Assembly: GCA_025360605.1 (NCBI GenBank)
Contig: JANYBV010000054.1
Coordinates: 1 to 37,887 of the forward strand
DNA length: 37,887 nt
Reading direction: 5' to 3'
Source of the DNA: Alphaproteobacteria bacterium
GTDB taxonomy: Bacteria > Pseudomonadota > Alphaproteobacteria > Rickettsiales > SXRF01
In this document: one piece after another, positions 33,599 through 37,887 of the stretch
Layout: every line of letters starts with the position of its first letter
Position numbering within the stretch: the stretch's first letter is position 1
Program-made: the position numbers and the translations under genes
The notes under the pieces: model-generated
The model's database searches: none
The model's input: the letters and a program-made list of their open reading frames with translations, nothing else
What the model was told of the DNA's origin: nothing

Positions 33599-33901
33599 AT
33601 GAGTTCTGGCCCAAAATTGCTTCTGACTGGCGTGTTAGCCCTTTTCGTGATGTCTTCTCAGGCATATGCCTACGGCGACCATCGTGAACATGACGAGCGC
33701 GGTGAGCATCGTGAGCATGAATATTATGAACATGAATTTGAACATGGGCAGGAATCTCACAGGTATCGTCACTTTAATCACTACCCCAATGTCGTCTACG
33801 TTCCCGCTACAACCTACTACTATGCGCCGCCACAGGTCGTGTACTACCCGCAACCTTACTACCCAACCCCTGTGACCAACTTTGCATGGTTCATTAGATA
33901 A
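33599..33901 (+). CDS. Small exported His/Glu- and Tyr/Pro-rich protein
   Basis: Not recognised. The ATG at 33599 with GGAG seven bases upstream gives 100 residues: a signal peptide (MSSGPKLLLTGVLALFVMSS followed by QAYA), then about 38 residues with many His, Glu and Arg, and then a Tyr/Pro-rich tail (YYYAPPQVVYYPQPYYPTP). Upstream alternatives at 33557 (TTG) and 33587 (ATG) look less likely. His/Glu segments may bind metal ions, and Tyr/Pro runs occur in surface or cell-wall proteins; both are guesses. It stands alone between the GST gene and rpmF. Confidence 0.65.
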   Translation: MSSGPKLLLTGVLALFVMSSQAYAYGDHREHDERGEHREHEYYEHEFEHGQESHRYRHFNHYPNVVYVPATTYYYAPPQVVYYPQPYYPTPVTNFAWFIR

Positions 33902-34087
33902 TAGTCTGTAATATAAAGTTAATTAATAAAATTGACCTTATATTTTTCCGAAGGACGGGGAGGCGGGGCAAAAAGTGCGTAAAAAACACTTTCCCGAAGC
34001 AATAGTTTTGCTATATAGAGTCCCTTTCCAAACCTTCGGGCATACGTGTGTGCCCTTGGGTCATTAAGATAATAAAGGATTGATGAC
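33902..34087. other. Structured intergenic leader before rpmF
   Basis: 186 bases with no credible gene. It contains two small inverted repeats: AAAGTG (33972-33977) with CACTTT (33987-33992), and GGGCA (34038-34042) with TGCCC (34051-34055). These could be a transcript end or part of the rpmF 5' leader. The minus-strand frame here shows no family match. Confidence 0.35.
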
Positions 34088-34270
34088 ATGGCTGTACCTA
34101 AAAGAAAAACGAGCAAGTCCAAGAAAAACATGCGCCGTTCACATCACGCCCTAGATAAAACTACGGTTGTTGAAAATAAAACCACTGGCGAAAACCATCG
34201 CCCGCATCACGTTTCCCCTGATGGCTACTACAAAGGTCGTCAGGTAACTACGGATAAAGTGAACCTTTAA
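34088..34270 (+). CDS. rpmF: 50S ribosomal protein L32
   Basis: L32 is a small large-subunit protein. The 60-residue protein has the invariant start [21 protein letters not shown] and the central [20 protein letters not shown]; the zinc-binding cysteines of some L32 types are absent. AAGGA precedes the ATG. The order rpmF-plsX-fabH is a common conserved arrangement linking translation and fatty-acid/phospholipid synthesis. Confidence 0.97.
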   Translation: MAVPKRKTSKSKKNMRRSHHALDKTTVVENKTTGENHRPHHVSPDGYYKGRQVTTDKVNL

Positions 34271-34286
34271 TCCATTGTCCTTGGCC

Positions 34287-35360
34287 ATGCCTGCTGGGAA
34301 GCTCCAGTTGCCGATCGCTCTTGATGCCATGGGCGGTGATAATGCCCCCGCGTCTGTTATTCGGGGTGCAGAAATGGCGCTTATACGGCATCCGGGCCTT
34401 CGTTTCCTGTTGTTTGGCAACCGTTTCATGCTCGAACCACTACTTCAGGACGTTCAGCTAGTCAGGGCAGCCAGCGAAATTATCCATACCGAAGAAATGA
34501 TTGCCGGTGACGATAAGCCTTCTATCGCTGTGCGCCGTGGCCGTAACTCCAGCATGTGGCTGGCCATTGATTCCGTCAAATCAGGAAAATCCTGCGCGAT
34601 TGTTTCTGCCGGAAATACCGGTGCGCTGATGGCTATGTCCAAACTCATTCTGCGCACACTTCCGGGTATTTCCCGTCCCGCTATTGCTGCACTTTTTCCA
34701 ACCTTGCGCGGCGAATGCGTGATGCTGGATCTCGGCGCTAACGTCGAGTCGGATGAAAATGATTTATGCCGCTTTGCCATCATGGGCGATGCGTTTGCCC
34801 GCGCGGTGCTTGGTTTGAGCCGCCCGCGCGTTGGCTTGCTGAACGTTGGTTCCGAAGAGCTCAAGGGCAGAAACGAAGTGAAAGCCGCCCACCAGATGCT
34901 CAAAACTATCAATAGCGACCTGAATTATCACGGCTTCATTGAGGGCAATGACATTGCCGAAGGTGCCGTCGATGTGGTGGTGACGGATGGATTTACCGGT
35001 AATATTGCACTTAAAACGGCTGAAGGTGCTGCACGCCTTATCCGCACCTATCTGCGCGATGCGTTTTCCAGCTCCATCATAGCCAAGAGTGGCGCGGTGC
35101 TGGCCACGGGCGCACTCAAAGCGGTGAAAGAAAAACTTGATGACCGCAAGCGCAATGGCGCAATGTTCCTTGGCCTCAACGGTATTGCTGTCAAAAGCCA
35201 CGGTGGTGCGGATGCGTTTAGTTTCTGCAATGCTATCAGCGTTGCTGTCGAACTGGTGAAGCACAATATCAACGTCAAAATCACCGATGAAATCACGGCG
35301 TACACCAACCCGCAAACGCCTCCGTTATCAATGGATGCGATTGAAGGCGAGGCGGACTGA
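34287..35360 (+). CDS. plsX: Phosphate acyltransferase PlsX
   Basis: PlsX makes acyl-phosphate from acyl-ACP for phospholipid synthesis. The 357-residue protein has the family N-terminus IALDAMGGDNAP and later GNTGALM, VMLDLGANVE and DGFTGNIALKTAEG. A TTG at 34275 was considered, but the ATG at 34287 places the start before the conserved IALDAMGG and is preferred; there is no strong ribosome binding site, so coupling with rpmF is possible. It overlaps the fabH start by one base. Confidence 0.94.
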   Translation: MPAGKLQLPIALDAMGGDNAPASVIRGAEMALIRHPGLRFLLFGNRFMLEPLLQDVQLVRAASEIIHTEEMIAGDDKPSIAVRRGRNSSMWLAIDSVKSGKSCAIVSAGNTGALMAMSKLILRTLPGISRPAIAALFPTLRGECVMLDLGANVESDENDLCRFAIMGDAFARAVLGLSRPRVGLLNVGSEELKGRNEVKAAHQMLKTINSDLNYHGFIEGNDIAEGAVDVVVTDGFTGNIALKTAEGAARLIRTYLRDAFSSSIIAKSGAVLATGALKAVKEKLDDRKRNGAMFLGLNGIAVKSHGGADAFSFCNAISVAVELVKHNINVKITDEITAYTNPQTPPLSMDAIEGEAD

Positions 35361-36331
35361 TGCGCCGCGCGGTTGTACTTGGAACAGGTGCCTATCTGCC
35401 CGAACGAATCATGAGCAATGCCGAAATGGAATCGCTGGTGCAAACCAGTGACGAATGGATAAGGGAACGTACCGGCATCACCCAGCGCCATATCGCCGCC
35501 GAAGGCGAATTTACTTCCGACCTTGGCACCAAAGCCGCGCAGCAGGCTATTAAAAATGCAGGCATTGCACCCGAGAGCATTGATCTGGTTATTCTTGCCA
35601 CAACTACGCCGGATGAAACGATGCCTTCAACGGCTACCAAAATTCAACACCGCTTGGGCATCACTGGCGGTGCCGCCTTTGACATAAACGCAGCGTGCAG
35701 TGGCTTTGTGTATGCGATGACGATTGCCAACAGTTTCCTCGTATCGGGTGCGGCAAACCGCGTACTGGTGGTTGGTGCGGAAACCTATTCGCGTATTCTC
35801 GACTGGAACGACCGCACTACATGCATCCTGTTTGGCGACGGCGCGGCGGCCGTTGTGCTGGAAGCACAGGAAGATGCGGGTACTTCCGCCGATCGCGGCG
35901 TGTTATTTTCCCAAATTCATTCTGACGGCCAGTACACGCAATTGCTTGCCACCAATGGCGGTGTGTCATCGACGATGACCTCCGGTAAAATGTTCATGGT
36001 GGGTAAGGAAATTTACCGCCATGCCGTCAGTAAAATGCCTGCCGCCGTGGATGAGGCGCTGGCGGGGGTGGGACTTTCCCATGCAGATGTGGACTGGCTT
36101 GTGCCCCATCAGGCTAATATGCGTATATTAAGTGGAGTAGCCCAAAAGCTCCAGATTAGCGAAAATAAGGTCATTGCCACGGTTCCGGTGCATGCCAACA
36201 CCTCGGCAGCCTCCATTCCGCTAGCACTGCATGCCGGAAATACCGATGGACGCATCAAAAAAGGGCAATTATTGGCCTGTCCGGCGCTGGGAGCAGGCTT
36301 GACATGGGGCTGCACCCTTATAAGATGGTAG
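35360..36331 (+). CDS. fabH: 3-oxoacyl-ACP synthase III
   Basis: FabH condenses acetyl-CoA with malonyl-ACP to start fatty-acid synthesis. The 323-residue thiolase-fold protein has the full catalytic triad: Cys113 in AACSGF, His250 in PHQANMRI and Asn280 in HANTSAAS. Other family features are WIRERTGITQRH and the glycine-rich C-terminus GAGLTWGC. The ATG shares one base with the plsX stop. Confidence 0.96.
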   Translation: MRRAVVLGTGAYLPERIMSNAEMESLVQTSDEWIRERTGITQRHIAAEGEFTSDLGTKAAQQAIKNAGIAPESIDLVILATTTPDETMPSTATKIQHRLGITGGAAFDINAACSGFVYAMTIANSFLVSGAANRVLVVGAETYSRILDWNDRTTCILFGDGAAAVVLEAQEDAGTSADRGVLFSQIHSDGQYTQLLATNGGVSSTMTSGKMFMVGKEIYRHAVSKMPAAVDEALAGVGLSHADVDWLVPHQANMRILSGVAQKLQISENKVIATVPVHANTSAASIPLALHAGNTDGRIKKGQLLACPALGAGLTWGCTLIRW

Positions 36332-36431
36332 CTTCTATACGATTATTATAAATGTGAATCAGGTACTTGAATTCATTTAAAAAATAAAGTAAGCTGGGTG
36401 CCATCATTAACCTACAGAAGAAGAAAAAACT

Positions 36432-36752
36432 ATGTCAAAGACCTTAACAAGAGCTGATCTTAGCAATGCTGTTTATAAGAAAATTGGCCTGTCTTTGCAG
36501 GAATGCAATGTGCTGGTAGACTCGGTTATCGAGGAAATCTGCACGGGTCTTGAGCAAGGTGATGCTGTTAAACTGTCGTCTTTTGGCACTTTTAGCCTCC
36601 GTAAAAAGAAACAACGCATGGGCCGTAACCCGAAAACGGGTATCGAAGTGCCTATCACTTCACGCACTGTGCTGTCTTTTAATGCTTCCAACCTTCTGAA
36701 AAGCAAGGTTAATACAAGCCTTTCTGGCACTGGCAAGAAAATTACACCGTAA
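36432..36752 (+). CDS. ihfA: Integration host factor alpha subunit
   Basis: IhfA pairs with IhfB to bend DNA in transcription, recombination and replication. The 106-residue protein has the HU/IHF fold with ALTRADLS-like N-terminus (TLTRADLSNAVYKKIGL), VKLSSFGTFSLRKKKQRMGRNPKTG and the beta-arm tip RNPKTG. The C-terminal extension after VLSFNASNLLKSKV is longer than in E. coli. It comes 100 bases after fabH and is followed by a terminator-like hairpin. Position in this gene order is typical for alphaproteobacteria. Confidence 0.92.
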   Translation: MSKTLTRADLSNAVYKKIGLSLQECNVLVDSVIEEICTGLEQGDAVKLSSFGTFSLRKKKQRMGRNPKTGIEVPITSRTVLSFNASNLLKSKVNTSLSGTGKKITP

Positions 36753-36754
36753 CT

Positions 36755-36801
36755 GGCAGGTTGGCTCGCCTTCGGGTGGGCTCGGGTCTGCGCCTTTTTT
36801 T
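36755..36801 (+). terminator. Rho-independent-type terminator after ihfA
   Basis: GGCTCGCC and GGTGGGCT form an 8-pair stem (with G-T wobbles) closed by a TTCG tetraloop (36763-36782). GCAG and CTGC add an outer four-pair stem, and TTTTTTT (36795-36801) follows. The MerR-type gene's ribosome binding site begins right after the T-tract, so this may also act as an attenuator between ihfA and that gene. Confidence 0.7.
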
Positions 36802-36815
36802 AGGAGGAGTTAAGC

Positions 36816-37388
36816 ATGCAGCTGGATCTTTTGCAGGATGACGTCATTGTTAAGCAAGAACATTCAGCTCCCGAAAAAAAGGTAAAACGTCCCCAGAAAC
36901 ACTACGAAACACCGCAAGAATTACGAAAAACGCCAGAGCAATCACTCCCGAAACTACCACAGTCACTGGTTCCTCCGTTTGTAGCGGATGCAATTGCCAA
37001 AGACGAAATAGAAAAAGACCCTGCTGCATTTAAAACCATCAGCGAAGCGGCCAGATTGCTGGATGTTCCACAGCATGTGCTGCGCTTCTGGGAAAGCCGC
37101 TTCAGTCAGATTAAGCCACTGAAAATGAATGGTGGCCGCCGTTATTACCGCCCGCAGGATATTGATATCCTCAGCACCATCAAACACCTGCTCTACAAGC
37201 AGGGATACACCATTAAAGGCGCTAAAAAGGCCTTCTCTACCGAGAAGCAGATGATTGCTGCGCTGAAGGTGGAGCAGCAGCCCGTTGTTGTTGCCGCGCC
37301 ATCAGATACCAGCAAATTCCAGCTTGCTACCCTTCGCAAAGAGCTGATGGATTTACGTGACCACATTAAAATGTGTATTGCTGAATAG
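36816..37388 (+). CDS. MerR-family transcriptional regulator
   Basis: A 190-residue protein with a MerR-type DNA-binding domain at about residues 70-140: [22 protein letters not shown] and [14 protein letters not shown], followed by [16 protein letters not shown]. The N-terminal 65 residues are charged and probably disordered; the C-terminus has a helical segment but no recognised effector domain. GGAGGAG precedes the ATG. The MerR gene after ihfA is a conserved alphaproteobacterial neighbour. Its target is unknown. Confidence 0.85.
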   Translation: MQLDLLQDDVIVKQEHSAPEKKVKRPQKHYETPQELRKTPEQSLPKLPQSLVPPFVADAIAKDEIEKDPAAFKTISEAARLLDVPQHVLRFWESRFSQIKPLKMNGGRRYYRPQDIDILSTIKHLLYKQGYTIKGAKKAFSTEKQMIAALKVEQQPVVVAAPSDTSKFQLATLRKELMDLRDHIKMCIAE

Positions 37389-37647
37389 CATAATATCAAG
37401 TTTTTTAAAAAAATTAAGTCGCTCCATTGGCGTTAATTATTGGTTAACATGATGCGTTTTTCTGTTTTGATTACAGAGCCTATTTAATCTTTATTCATAA
37501 ACTTTGTCATAAAACTGTATAAAATAAAGTTTTGTACAGGCAAGCATTTTAATATATAATGTAAACTAATGATGGGGCTGGGATTTACTGCCTGGTTATT
37601 GGTCATTACGATATAAAAATTAATCTTTTTTTGAAAAAGAGTGATGT
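37389..37647. other. Intergenic region with CtrA-type site
   Basis: 259 bases of AT-rich DNA with no credible gene. A perfect TTAA-N7-TTAA lies near the left end and A/T runs occupy 37480-37560, possibly the promoter of the pilin gene. The short minus-strand reading frame here is AT-rich and unlike a real protein. Confidence 0.4.
37433..37447. promoter_or_regulatory. Perfect CtrA-type site TTAA-N7-TTAA
   Basis: TTAATTATTGGTTAA matches the CtrA consensus with exact 7-base spacing. It lies 201 bases before the VirB2-like start codon, on the upstream side of an AT-rich stretch. Confidence 0.55.
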
Positions 37648-37887
37648 ATGCATACAAAAACAGCAACAGTTGATATGAGCCTCTCGTGGCATTTGTTAAG
37701 CCTTCTGTTCATTTGCATTACTTATTTGTTAATGTCTGATCTCTACGCCACTGTTGCGAACTCCAACGTAGGTAACTACATCTGCTACGTGGCGGACAAT
37801 TTCTCGGGTAACGCAGGCCGTGGTATCGCAACCATCGGTATTAGCGTACTGGGTACCCTCGCTCTGCTCGGCAGGGTAACGTGGACC
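37648..37887 (+). CDS. TrbC/VirB2-like pilin, N-terminal part (cut by window end)
   Basis: The frame is open to the last base, giving 80 residues. A hydrophobic, signal-like segment (about 12-30, LSWHLLSLLFICITYLLMS) is followed by a short polar part and a second hydrophobic segment (about 59-76, GIATIGISVLGTLALLG) preceded by NICYVAD-like and NFSGNAGRG residues. This two-helix pattern with a Gly-rich turn is that of TrbC/VirB2 pilins of type IV secretion systems. No strong ribosome binding site; an out-of-frame ATG at 37644 stops quickly. The rest lies outside the window, so completeness and any linked virB genes cannot be judged. Confidence 0.65.
   Translation, partial: MHTKTATVDMSLSWHLLSLLFICITYLLMSDLYATVANSNVGNYICYVADNFSGNAGRGIATIGISVLGTLALLGRVTWT

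Noticed and set aside
33919-34131. Minus-strand 70-codon frame overlapping the rpmF leader and start
   Set aside because: It overlaps rpmF, has no clear ribosome binding site or family match, and its hydrophobic start is a shadow of the leader and rpmF sequence.
1-37887. tRNA, rRNA, CRISPR or insertion sequence
   Set aside because: No cloverleaf-like tRNA sequence, rRNA, direct-repeat array or transposase was recognised in the intergenic regions; the window is dense with genes on both strands.

Overview
The window looks like chromosomal DNA of an alphaproteobacterium of moderate GC content. Support comes from the order rpmF-plsX-fabH-ihfA-merR, a cluster of chorismate mutase, histidinol-phosphate/aromatic aminotransferase and prephenate dehydrogenase, a def/fmt/truA group, a metX/metW pair, and two perfect TTAA-N7-TTAA sites of the type bound by the alphaproteobacterial regulator CtrA. 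I cannot place it in an order from sequence alone. No insertion sequence, integrase, CRISPR array, rRNA or tRNA was seen, so most of the window is ordinary core genome with some unusual accessory genes.

Layout. Bases 1-3281 (+): the end of folK, then folP and folC (folate synthesis, overlapping genes) and dapD (lysine/diaminopimelate). Bases 3278-7574 (-): gltX, def, a SAM methyltransferase, fmt and truA, a translation and tRNA-modification cluster. Bases 7712-11338 (+): an isoprenylcysteine-methyltransferase-like membrane protein, a UvrD/PcrA helicase and two unrecognised small proteins. A short rpmJ (L36) lies on the minus strand at 11343-11468. Bases 11544-13635 (+): an orphan rmlC/rfbC, a D-amino-acid transaminase and a HAD phosphatase. 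Bases 13636-16774 (-): chorismate mutase, hisC and prephenate dehydrogenase. Bases 16941-19725 (+): metX, a metallophosphatase and metW, behind a structured leader shared with the divergent aromatic cluster.

Bases 19764-25124 (+): a large AsmA-like protein, a degenerate EAL-domain protein and a prepilin-peptidase-like protein with apparently lost catalytic aspartates. glmS (-) follows. A 382-base intergenic region then carries three DnaA-box-like sequences and a perfect CtrA site, upstream of a LuxI/FeeM-like acyltransferase and an isolated flagellin-like gene. Next come a flippase-like membrane protein, a family 2 glycosyltransferase and rarA. A small Lys/Thr/Asp-rich exported protein and a beta-class GST are on the minus strand, followed by a His/Glu- and Tyr/Pro-rich exported protein.

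Bases 34088-37388 (+): the lipid/ribosome cluster rpmF, plsX, fabH, ihfA and a MerR-type regulator. The window ends inside a TrbC/VirB2-like pilin gene that has its own upstream CtrA site.

The best leads are the CtrA/DnaA-box intergenic region with its acyltransferase, the VirB2-like gene under a CtrA site, the side-by-side degenerate EAL and prepilin-peptidase proteins, and the peptide deformylase with a 12-histidine tail. All functional statements are from motif reading by eye, with no database search.
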